Below are positions 55,920 to 64,000 of a stretch of 64,000 nt of DNA, one piece after another. The stretch is from assembly GCA_030156535.1 (NCBI GenBank), contig JASGMJ010000011.1:62001-126000 (forward strand), given 5' to 3'. Positions within the stretch are counted from its first letter, which is position 1; every line of letters begins with the position of its first letter. This DNA is from Candidatus Sumerlaeota bacterium (GTDB lineage: Bacteria > Sumerlaeota > Sumerlaeia > SLMS01 > JAHLLQ01). Made by a program: the position numbers and the translations under genes. The notes beneath the pieces are model-generated. The model was not told the origin of the DNA. It was given only the letters and a program-made list of their open reading frames with translations, and did no database searches.

Positions 55920-57350
55920 TCAGATCAAATCTTCCACGGCGACGTGGTGGCTGTGGAAGATGTGGCTGTAGACGATGGCTGCGGTTCCAAGCACGGCGAG
56001 ACGCGCGTTGGGCTCGCTGGGGATGATCTCGGCACGCTTGAAGGCGCCCGGCAGCGCGTGGTGCTTGGCGCTGCGCCGGGTGGCCTCCAGATAGAGGTCG
56101 TTTGCCCGGCTGAGACGGCCGCTCAGCACCACGGCTTCCACGCTGTAGAGGTTCAGGATCGTGGCGACAACCCGGCCGACAACCTCGCCGAAACGATCAA
56201 AGACTTCCAGGGCACCTTTGTGCCCGGAGCGGGCCAGCTCGGCCAGCTCCGAGACCCCGCGCACTTTGATGCCAGCCGCCCGCGCCATTCGCTCCACCCC
56301 CCAGCCGCAGGCAACAGTATCCAGACACCCGGTCGACCCACAGTAGCACGGCGCATCCGGTTCGCCCATGGGCATGTGTCCGAACTCCATGTCGCGCCCG
56401 AAGGCACCGCGCACGAGCGTCTTGTTCAGCACGATGCCAACGCCCAGACTGACGCCAAGCTTGATGACGGCGAAGTTCTGGAAGCGGCGCCCGGCGCCGA
56501 ACCATAGTGTGCCCAGCGCCATCAGCTGTGCGTCCGTGTCCACCAGCACCTCGACGTCGAAGTCCTTCTGCAACTCCTCCGCGATGCCCTTTGCGGTGGT
56601 CTCCTTGTCGAACAGGCGGTTGCGGCCACCGCGCTCAAGCACGTTCGGGATGCCCACGCCGATCCCACACAACGGAGGAAAGTCCGCTACGGTTTCCTGC
56701 ACGGTCGTACGGCCAACCTCGGCGGCCCACTCGGCAAAGCGCTGGGGACGGTTGATGGGAGGGGTAGCGAGTTCCAGCTCGCGGATCAGCCCCCCACCCA
56801 GATCCATCAGGCGTCCGACGGTCCGCTCGCGTCCGATGTCGATCCCCATCACCATGGCTGCACGGCGGTTGAGCGAGAGTGGTATGGGCGGGCGCCCCCG
56901 CCGGGACTCCGTCGAGACCGACTCCAGCAGCAGGCCTTCCTCCACCAACTCGTCGACAGTCATGGTGGTGGTGCGCTGGTTGAAACCTGTGGCCTTGGAT
57001 ATCTCAGCCCGGGACAGGCTGCCCTGCTCGCGGATGACGTTCAGGATCGCGTGCTTTCGGATCCTGTGCTTGTCGTCCGAGCGGTCGGCAGGCGTGCTGG
57101 AGTTCAGGATAAGCAGCAAATTCCGCCGGAAGGTCAGCCCCCCATCCAGCGGGATGTCCGAGCCGGGAGACTGCGCGGCAAGTCTCACCCTTCTGTTACG
57201 CCTTGAAGAACCTGCGCCCGACTGTGATCGCATCGTAAAGAACGCCTTGCCGTCTTTCGCTGTCGGCTCACACCAAGCCGCGAGCCCCAGTGAACTCTTC
57301 CACCATGGGCTCTGCCCCGAAACATCCACAATGTTTGGCCTCCGGGACAA
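55920..57350 (-). CDS. ROK family transcriptional regulator (start uncertain)
   Basis: N-terminal wHTH (GSLSRAEISKATGFNQRTTTMTVDELVEEGLL) plus VMGIDIGRERTVGRLMDLGG and GHMPMGEPDAPCYCGSTGCLDTVACGWGV ROK zinc motif. Confidence 0.93.
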   Translation of the reverse strand: MSRRPNIVDVSGQSPWWKSSLGLAAWCEPTAKDGKAFFTMRSQSGAGSSRRNRRVRLAAQSPGSDIPLDGGLTFRRNLLLILNSSTPADRSDDKHRIRKHAILNVIREQGSLSRAEISKATGFNQRTTTMTVDELVEEGLLLESVSTESRRGRPPIPLSLNRRAAMVMGIDIGRERTVGRLMDLGGGLIRELELATPPINRPQRFAEWAAEVGRTTVQETVADFPPLCGIGVGIPNVLERGGRNRLFDKETTAKGIAEELQKDFDVEVLVDTDAQLMALGTLWFGAGRRFQNFAVIKLGVSLGVGIVLNKTLVRGAFGRDMEFGHMPMGEPDAPCYCGSTGCLDTVACGWGVERMARAAGIKVRGVSELAELARSGHKGALEVFDRFGEVVGRVVATILNLYSVEAVVLSGRLSRANDLYLEATRRSAKHHALPGAFKRAEIIPSEPNARLAVLGTAAIVYSHIFHSHHVAVEDLI

Positions 57351-57560
57351 TCAAAAGCTTTCGCTTTATGAATAAGACTACTCCTATTGCACGGTTTTGC
57401 GTTTGCCCTTGCGAAAGGACGACCGAGGCGTAGGGAACAACTGCTCTTGAAAAACAGCCTGTTTGACTTGTTTGGGCCAGAAAGCCGGGACTGCCAACTG
57501 GCTTGCGGCCCTCCTTTTCTTCTTTTGGCTATTATTAATGCTACTATTAGTGTTTGTGGC

Positions 57561-57589
57561 TTGACTTAGCATCAGTGGATCGGATATCT
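57561..57589 (+). promoter_or_regulatory. Candidate sigma70-like promoter in the AT-rich intergenic region
   Basis: TTGACT - 17 nt - ATATCT upstream of the secreted protein gene. Confidence 0.35.
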
Positions 57590-57732
57590 CTTCTCATAAG
57601 AACCTCATTTTCTCAGATTGAAAGGGGCGGAGCGGTCTTGGGGGCCTGACCAGCCATCAGAGCACCAATGGAACTGCCGTGCCGTCTGGCCACAGGAGGC
57701 GCGGATCCCAACACAGATCAAGGAGTACAGCC

Positions 57733-58770
57733 GTGTTCAAAAACTACTGCCTTGTTGCTGCGGTGGCCGCCCTTGCCGCCACCGCCTCCGCCCAGTGGAC
57801 CTACGAGAAGCACATTGATCTGAGCGGACAGATCAACGGAAGCCTCCTGTCCATCGCTTCGGACAGCAATGGCGACCTCTACCTCACGACCTACTTCGGA
57901 ACCGGCGACCGGCCGGTCTACAAGGTGTCCGACCCTCTTGGCGCTACTCCCGTCCTCAGCGACTTCGCCACACCTGGATACACCTCGTCCAACGGCTCCG
58001 ACCTGTCCGTGGACTCCAGCGACAACGTCTGGCTCTGCCACGACACCAACAGCGAAGCCACTTCCTTCATCAAGAAAATGACGCCCGCCGGTACCCTTGA
58101 CGCCGCCTTCGCGAGCGCAGGCACGGTCAGCCCCGTCGTCTTCAACGTCGCCGGAACTCCGACGAACCGCCGCCCCCGCTCCATCACCTACGTTGAAGGT
58201 GGCAAACTTCTGGTCTTCAGTTGGGGCAACCCGATGCTCCTCCAGGTGCTCGATGCCTCCACCGGCGCTCCCATTGGCGATGCGATCGACGTCGGTGTCG
58301 GCACAGGTATCAGCGACTCCATGCATGACATGGTCTATGACGCGTCAACGAACGCCATCACCGGCAGCCTCCGCGGGAACCTCTTCCAGATCACCAGTTC
58401 CAACGCCTCCGCAACCCTTGCCAATCTCCCGGACTACTCAATCTTCACCAAGCTGGCTGGCGACGACTTCCCGGCAGGCAACTCGAACTCCGGCGGCACT
58501 TGGGATCCCACGGAGAACCTGTACGCCTTCACGAGCTCCAAGACCGTTCCCGGCTCCGTCACCGTTGTGGATCTCGATGACACCGGCAACCAGACGGTCA
58601 TCGGTCCGGCCGTGTCGGAGAGTGGCCATCTTGGCAACGCCGGCGATTGCACCTTCTTCCGCAGCGGCGGGGAGCTCTACCTCGCCATCAACTGCGAGAC
58701 GTTGGGCGATATCGCCATCTACAGCTTCAACGCTCAGGCCTCGGTTACTGACTGGGTTCTGTATCAGTAA
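57733..58770 (+). CDS. Secreted beta-propeller-like protein ending in WVLYQ (GTG start)
   Basis: Signal peptide VFKNYCLVAAVAALAATASAQ; repetitive beta-strand-rich segments; C-terminus SVTDWVLYQ. Confidence 0.75.
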   Translation: MFKNYCLVAAVAALAATASAQWTYEKHIDLSGQINGSLLSIASDSNGDLYLTTYFGTGDRPVYKVSDPLGATPVLSDFATPGYTSSNGSDLSVDSSDNVWLCHDTNSEATSFIKKMTPAGTLDAAFASAGTVSPVVFNVAGTPTNRRPRSITYVEGGKLLVFSWGNPMLLQVLDASTGAPIGDAIDVGVGTGISDSMHDMVYDASTNAITGSLRGNLFQITSSNASATLANLPDYSIFTKLAGDDFPAGNSNSGGTWDPTENLYAFTSSKTVPGSVTVVDLDDTGNQTVIGPAVSESGHLGNAGDCTFFRSGGELYLAINCETLGDIAIYSFNAQASVTDWVLYQ

Positions 58771-58788
58771 CGAACGAATCGTTTCATG

Positions 58789-58825
58789 TGGTGTCCTCCC
58801 GCCAGTTTCCACAGGGAGGACACCA
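58789..58825 (+). terminator. Hairpin downstream of the WVLYQ protein gene
   Basis: Perfect 12-bp stem TGGTGTCCTCCC - 13 nt - GGGAGGACACCA; no T-run. Confidence 0.55.
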
Positions 58826-58963
58826 TGAATACTCGCCCACAACACAGGCACTCGCACGCGCTCACATCCGAAGTTCCCGTTTCAGGAACTTGCGCTCACT
58901 GTGCCGTGCGATTCGAGTTGGATGAAGGGCAGACGCAGGAAGCTGCTTTCTGCCCTTTCCCGT

Positions 58964-60253
58964 CTACACCCCGGATGCCTTTGTTGCATTGCTTCGGAAG
59001 GTCGTCATGTCCATGGCCGAACCGGTGGCCCGTGCTTCTTCGGCCGCGAAGGCGAGCAGGTGCCCTTCCACTGCGATCGCCAGTGAACGCGCAGCCGACG
59101 CGCGGTCTCCACGACGCACCAGGTCCACGAAGTGCCGCGCCACTCCCGTGTCGCCGCCAGAGTGCCCTCCGGCTTCAATGAAAGGACGGTGCACTTCCAC
59201 GCGGTACTCCTCCTCCGGGATGCCTGCCGTAAAGCGCCGCACCGTGATCTCGTTGCGCTCCAGGTGCCCGGCCAGCTCGCCCTCCGATCCCGCGATGCGG
59301 ATCGTGCGATAGCAGTCGTGGGAGTTGGCGCGCACCGTGAAGTCCAGCACGGCGCCGCCACGGAACCGCGCCGAGACGCTCTGGTGGTCCGCCACGTCAT
59401 TGTCGCAGTGGTACACGCAGCGGCCATACGGGCCCTGCTCCAGCGCCCGGCGGCGCGCTTCGAGCGACGAGTCGGTGCTGATCACGCTGACGGGCCAGCC
59501 CGTGCGTGCGCCCAGGTACATGCGCGGCGCGAAGAACGCGCAGGTTTCCTCTGCCGGGCACCCGTCCAGACAACGCGCGGGCGCGCCCGCCGGTGCATTC
59601 TCCTCGCGGAAGTGGATTCGCCCCCCCAGCGAAACGACGCTCTCCACCTCGTCGTCCGCCAGCCACGCCGCGATGTCCATGTCGTGGCAGCACTTCGTCA
59701 GGATCAACGGCCCGCTCTCATCCTGCCGCCGCCAGTTGCCGCGCACGTAGCTGTGCGAGTAGTGCCAGTAGCCGACGCTCTCCGTCATCGACAACGAGCG
59801 AATCGCGCCGATGCGCCCCTGCCCGAGCAGTTCCTTCACGCGCATGTAGAAGGGCGTGTAGCGCAGCGGGTGGCAGATCTGCAGGATGCGACCCGTGGCC
59901 TCGGCGGTGGCCTGGAGTTGGAGGACCTTCTCCGGCGACTCGGCCATCGGCTTTTCGAGGAAGACATCGTACCCCAATTCCATCGCGCGGGTGCCGGGTT
60001 CGACATGGTCGCGGTCGAGCGTCTCGATGAAGCACAGCGGTGCCAGACGCCCCTGCGCCAACAGCTCCGTCCCCGTGGCGAAGCATCGCTCCGGCGGGAT
60101 GCCATGCCAGGCGGCGAAACGTTCGCGCCGGGCGGCGTCGGGTTCGGCCACGGCCGTAAACTTCAGGTCCTGCGGATGGGCGAGCGCGAACGCCCCCACG
60201 CCGAAAGTGCCTCTCTCGCCCGCCCCGATCAGGACGGCTTCCAATGGTGCCAT
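58964..60253 (-). CDS. Gfo/Idh/MocA family oxidoreductase
   Basis: EAVLIGAGERGTFGVGAFALAHPQDLKFTAVAEPDAARRERFA; YDVFLEKPMAESPEKVLQL. Confidence 0.95.
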   Translation of the reverse strand: MAPLEAVLIGAGERGTFGVGAFALAHPQDLKFTAVAEPDAARRERFAAWHGIPPERCFATGTELLAQGRLAPLCFIETLDRDHVEPGTRAMELGYDVFLEKPMAESPEKVLQLQATAEATGRILQICHPLRYTPFYMRVKELLGQGRIGAIRSLSMTESVGYWHYSHSYVRGNWRRQDESGPLILTKCCHDMDIAAWLADDEVESVVSLGGRIHFREENAPAGAPARCLDGCPAEETCAFFAPRMYLGARTGWPVSVISTDSSLEARRRALEQGPYGRCVYHCDNDVADHQSVSARFRGGAVLDFTVRANSHDCYRTIRIAGSEGELAGHLERNEITVRRFTAGIPEEEYRVEVHRPFIEAGGHSGGDTGVARHFVDLVRRGDRASAARSLAIAVEGHLLAFAAEEARATGSAMDMTTFRSNATKASGV

Positions 60254-60286
60254 GATGTTTCCTCCGTGCCGGTCTTCCGCCGACGG

Positions 60287-62518
60287 CTAGTTCTTTTGTC
60301 CCGTCGCCCACCACTTGGCTTCGAGCTGCGGCTTCCACTCGTCTACCGGTGCGTTGGTGCGAAGTTCCAAGTGGTACTGCTCAGGGTACTGGGACTCCTT
60401 GCCGGCGGGGCGGTTGGGCGGAACCGGGAAGGTGTCTGTCAGGATTGCAGTGAATGGGATGTCCGAGATGAAACGTGCCTCAAGCATGTGGTCCCGGCCG
60501 CGGATTTTCAATGCCCCAACACCCGAATCGTAGATGATCGGATGGGCGCTGTGCAGCAGGAAGGAGATGACGCCCGGTTCCTTGAGACGGATCGTGTCCG
60601 CAAGGCGGAGAGTGCGGTTCTCTTCATCGTAGTCGATTGAACGCACGAAGGTCTCGACACGGCCATCGTACAGGAGGGGCTCGGAGGCGTCGCCGGTCAC
60701 CGACAGGGAGCGGCCCTCTGTCTGGAAGTCGGTGATGTGGGCGTTGAGGCCGGCGACCTGGACAAGTTGCCCGACGCCATCCACGAGGATCGTGTTATGC
60801 GCGGCGCTCTGGCGAGAGTACTCCTTGTTGTGAGGCGTCAGGTAGCCATCATAGTATCCGGCATCCCATAGGAGCTTGTCGCTTCCGGCGGTCAGGACGA
60901 AACTGTTCTGGTCCGCGTGGAGGTGTCCGAATCCCCGCCCTGCGAACGGCCCGGCGCGGAAGGCAAAGATCGTCTGGCGCCGGACGTCGAAGGGGTCGGA
61001 GTTGCTGACCACCCACCCCATGTCCTTGTGGAACACGGCAAAGGGCAGGCCCGTCTCGGTTTCCGGCGGGGGAGGATCGTCGTCGCCCCACAGCAGGGAG
61101 TACTGAAGGTCGCGCGTGTACGTCAGCTTCACATCGATCGCGTTGACGTATTGCCAGAGCACCGGGTCGTCAAAGCGCGAGGCGAGGCGCATCATCACCA
61201 CCTTGTCAAACCCGTTGGGGGGATGCTGCTTGCTGTTCGAGAAGGGAACGTGGGCGCCGACTGGTGGGTGTGCCATCACCTTGAACCTTCCCGTGGCGCG
61301 CAGCCACGGGTGCTCCAGCAGATCAATCCCCGTGGCGACGTTCAGGGCGTCGGTGAATTGAAAGACGAAGTACAGCATGTAGGACCAATAGTCGTTCCCC
61401 TCGTGCCAGCCCCCCTGCGAGTCGCCGCGGGGCAGGAACACTCCGCGGTACATCTGGGTGGCGAAGCAGGCCCACTCCTCGGCTCGCGGATCGTCCGGGC
61501 CCAGAGCCAGGGCTCCCAGCCCCAGCGCCGTGTTGCAAAACCACGGGTGATTGTTGTCGGGGTCGTTCATTGCGCCCGCACTGCTGGTCTTTGAGACAAA
61601 GGGGTTCAGGAACGCGTACATGTCTTCGCACCGCGCCGCGATGGCAAGGCGCACCTTTGCGCGTTCCTCCTCAGTCATCCTGTCGGCGAGGTGTCCATAC
61701 GCCAGCGAGAGGGATCGCAGCACCGCGTGGGCGGAATGGTCATTCTCCCACACACCCGTGGCTCCAGTCGGTGCCCAATCCGCCAGGATCAGGGCGAGAC
61801 GCTGTGCCTCGCTGGCAAATGCTTCCTCGCCCGTGATCTCCCAGGCCAGTATCTGCTCGGCAATCCGATCCTGTACGCTGGACGCCAGTGTGTTGTTTTT
61901 GCTCCAGACAGAGTAGTCCCACACCCCATCGGGATAACGTTCCGGCTCAGTGGGGGACTGCGCTCCTTGAAACGCCTGCTTGCGGGCGGCCTCGAGGAGC
62001 TGCTCGCGTGTGGGGAGCATGGCACCCTGCGCGCCCGCGATGGCCTCGATTTGCTGTGGGCTCCAACCGACGGCGGCGCCCGGCCGCAGTGCCAGGGCGT
62101 TCAGGTCGACATTCAGGCCGTCGGGTTCCCGGTCGATGCTGAAGGCTGAGGTGGCGGGGGAGGAGAGGACGTCGCCCTCGGAATCGAGAGCTTCGATGGT
62201 AAGTGAATACTGGCCCGGCGCCAGTCCCTCGGCGGGCATCGCGAAGTTCCAGGTCGTACGGTGGGTCCACTCAAACTCCTCGCCCAACACAGTGATCGAG
62301 TAGAGCGTGGCACCGGGAAGATGCTGCCAATGCAGGAAGGGCGGATTGGAAACGGAAACCGCCTCGGGCAGGATCACGGTCAGCGGCTCGGGGGAGAAGC
62401 TGGCCCAGCACGCCGGAAACTCATCACAATCCGACTCCGGCGTGACTCCTGGCAAACTTCGAACAAGTAGCATCAGGGCGGTCAGTAGAATCAGGCTTAT
62501 TCCTGGTTGGGGGCGCAC
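60287..62518 (-). CDS. Secreted heparinase II/III-family polysaccharide lyase (GTG start at 62518 inferred)
   Basis: FGHLHADQNSFVLTAGSDKLLWDAGYYDGYLTPHNKEYSRQSAAHNTILVDGVGQ; HAVLRSLSLAYGHL; alpha-toroid-like region DNNHPWFCNTALGLGAL. Confidence 0.88.
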   Translation of the reverse strand: MRPQPGISLILLTALMLLVRSLPGVTPESDCDEFPACWASFSPEPLTVILPEAVSVSNPPFLHWQHLPGATLYSITVLGEEFEWTHRTTWNFAMPAEGLAPGQYSLTIEALDSEGDVLSSPATSAFSIDREPDGLNVDLNALALRPGAAVGWSPQQIEAIAGAQGAMLPTREQLLEAARKQAFQGAQSPTEPERYPDGVWDYSVWSKNNTLASSVQDRIAEQILAWEITGEEAFASEAQRLALILADWAPTGATGVWENDHSAHAVLRSLSLAYGHLADRMTEEERAKVRLAIAARCEDMYAFLNPFVSKTSSAGAMNDPDNNHPWFCNTALGLGALALGPDDPRAEEWACFATQMYRGVFLPRGDSQGGWHEGNDYWSYMLYFVFQFTDALNVATGIDLLEHPWLRATGRFKVMAHPPVGAHVPFSNSKQHPPNGFDKVVMMRLASRFDDPVLWQYVNAIDVKLTYTRDLQYSLLWGDDDPPPPETETGLPFAVFHKDMGWVVSNSDPFDVRRQTIFAFRAGPFAGRGFGHLHADQNSFVLTAGSDKLLWDAGYYDGYLTPHNKEYSRQSAAHNTILVDGVGQLVQVAGLNAHITDFQTEGRSLSVTGDASEPLLYDGRVETFVRSIDYDEENRTLRLADTIRLKEPGVISFLLHSAHPIIYDSGVGALKIRGRDHMLEARFISDIPFTAILTDTFPVPPNRPAGKESQYPEQYHLELRTNAPVDEWKPQLEAKWWATGQKN

Positions 62519-64000
62519 GGGGGCAGCTCCTTTCCGTCTTGATGATGAGCATCGGCAGCCTGGGCTTGGGGGCAATCGCTCCCGCCGGATGCCCGCCGGG
62601 AAGCGAACACCATCACGCAGCCGAAGGCGAAGACACAAAGCGACACAATGGCGATCTGGAAGCGTCCAGCCAACGGATTCGGCACAGCAATCAGCAGGAA
62701 CAGAAACCCACCGATCACGCAGGCAAGCCGCCCGATCAATCGCAGCTGCGCGGAATCGTTGCAGGAGCCCACCTCGGCCTCGAAGTCCACTGGGGTTCGC
62801 ATCTTCTCGTGGAACTCCGCCACCTTTCGCTGATACTCAGGCGGCGTGCGTCCCCAGAAGGGCATGGTGGCAAGGTACCCGGCGGTGCTGGTGCCCGTGA
62901 CCGAGAATACCGTGGCGGCGTAGCCGAACTCCATTGTGTAAGCCAGCAGCGAGGCTGCCAGACCCGCGCATACCGAGGCCACGGCCGACCATGGTGGAGT
63001 GCGCCGGATGAACAAGACCAGAAACAGCGGAACCACCATTGGTGTTCCCAGCAGGCTGCCGAACAGCAGCATCGAATCGAACAGCGCGCCGCCCGAACGT
63101 CTCGACAGATGCACCGCCATCGCAACGATGGCCGCTCCCACCACCACTGTCGCCACGCGGCCGGCAACGAACAACTCCCGCTCCGACGCCTTGGGCCTCA
63201 GGAAAGGCTTGTACACGTCCTGGGTCATGATTCCCGCGAACTGATTGAAGATCGTGCTCAGCGAGCTCATCGTGGCGGCGAACATCGCCACCACAATCAT
63301 CCCGGTCATTCCCGCAGGCAGCAAACGCATCGCCACCACGGCGTAGGCAGCTTCCGCCGGCTTGGTCAGCGGTTGAGCATCCACGAACTCGGAGAAGCGC
63401 AAACGCGCGACCATCGGGGGAATGATCCACAGCACCGAGCCCAGCAGCATCAGCACGGCCGCCAACGCCGAAGCACGCGAGGCCTCGCGCCCATCCTTGC
63501 AGGAAAAGAACTTCACGGAGGAGCCGATCGAGTTGTAGCTGATCACCACAAACACGAGGAATGCAGAAGCCCAGACCGGCGTGTAGGTGGCCTCGGGGCC
63601 GCGGTCGAACAATTGCAGCATTTCCGGGTGGCCCTGCGCACCGATCTCCGAGATCAAGCCGTCGATTCCCCCCACTGCCCCCAGACTCAGCACCGCCACC
63701 AGCACCGTCATCGGCACCAGGATCAGCGCCTGGAGAAAATCCGTCGCCATCACCGCCCAAAGCCCGCCCACCACCGAATACACGAGAACCACGACGCCCA
63801 CGCCCACGATCAGCATCGTCTGGTCGAGACCAAACACCGCCGAGGTGAACAGGGCAACGCCCCACAGGGTCAGGCTTGCCATCAGAATGCCCGGAAGAAT
63901 CCCGACGTAGATGTAGAACTGCTGCGTCCACGTGCCGAACCGCGCCCGGACGACTTCCGGATACGTCGTCGCCCTCAACTGACGGAACCACCGCGCCGTC
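62497..64000 (-). CDS. Sodium:solute symporter family transporter (5' end beyond the window)
   Basis: RWFRQLRATTYPEVVRARFG; VLVYSVVGGLWAVMATDFLQALILVPMTV; MFAATMSSLSTIFNQFAGIMTQDVYKPFLRPKAS; 22-bp overlap with lyase start. Confidence 0.93.
   Translation of the reverse strand, partial: TARWFRQLRATTYPEVVRARFGTWTQQFYIYVGILPGILMASLTLWGVALFTSAVFGLDQTMLIVGVGVVVLVYSVVGGLWAVMATDFLQALILVPMTVLVAVLSLGAVGGIDGLISEIGAQGHPEMLQLFDRGPEATYTPVWASAFLVFVVISYNSIGSSVKFFSCKDGREASRASALAAVLMLLGSVLWIIPPMVARLRFSEFVDAQPLTKPAEAAYAVVAMRLLPAGMTGMIVVAMFAATMSSLSTIFNQFAGIMTQDVYKPFLRPKASERELFVAGRVATVVVGAAIVAMAVHLSRRSGGALFDSMLLFGSLLGTPMVVPLFLVLFIRRTPPWSAVASVCAGLAASLLAYTMEFGYAATVFSVTGTSTAGYLATMPFWGRTPPEYQRKVAEFHEKMRTPVDFEAEVGSCNDSAQLRLIGRLACVIGGFLFLLIAVPNPLAGRFQIAIVSLCVFAFGCVMVFASRRASGGSDCPQAQAADAHHQDGKELPPCAPNQE

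Noticed and set aside
57384-57572. 62-aa minus ORF in the AT-rich spacer
   Set aside because: Sits in the promoter region, no homology signal, no convincing RBS.
58789-58825. Repeat unit of a CRISPR or mobile element end
   Set aside because: Only one inverted pair and no recurrence; better explained as a 3' hairpin.

Overview
This is a GC-rich bacterial chromosomal window. Genus is not identifiable from sequence alone; hldD (LPS heptose) together with bshC (bacillithiol) suggests a diderm from an under-sampled lineage, which is inference only. The core contains trnW(CCA)-secE-nusG-rplK-rplA-[L10 leader]-rplJ-rplL-rpoB-rpoC on the minus strand (about 17.9-30.5 kb), plus lon, apt, htpG, trpB, surE, rsmB-like, bshC, a SMUG1-like uracil-DNA glycosylase and a partner-switching (RsbU/STAS/RsbW) plus histidine kinase operon. 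The right end (about 48-64 kb) is accessory: a secreted clan-A-like glycoside hydrolase, a translationally coupled epimerase/DHDPS-like/MDR/Gfo-Idh cassette, a ROK regulator, a secreted beta-propeller-like protein, a second Gfo-Idh, a heparinase II/III-like lyase and a sodium:solute symporter. Together these look like a candidate uronate-containing polysaccharide utilisation locus. Points most worth a second look: (1) two unrelated secreted proteins ending in the same C-terminal W-V-L-Y(-Q), encoded by nearly identical nucleotides; (2) the putative polysaccharide locus; (3) an L10 leader with a visible anti-Shine-Dalgarno pairing; (4) a beta-lactamase-fold protein that appears to lack the class A Glu166 motif and a signal peptide; (5) the SMUG1-like glycosylase. 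No CRISPR array, transposon or prophage was seen.
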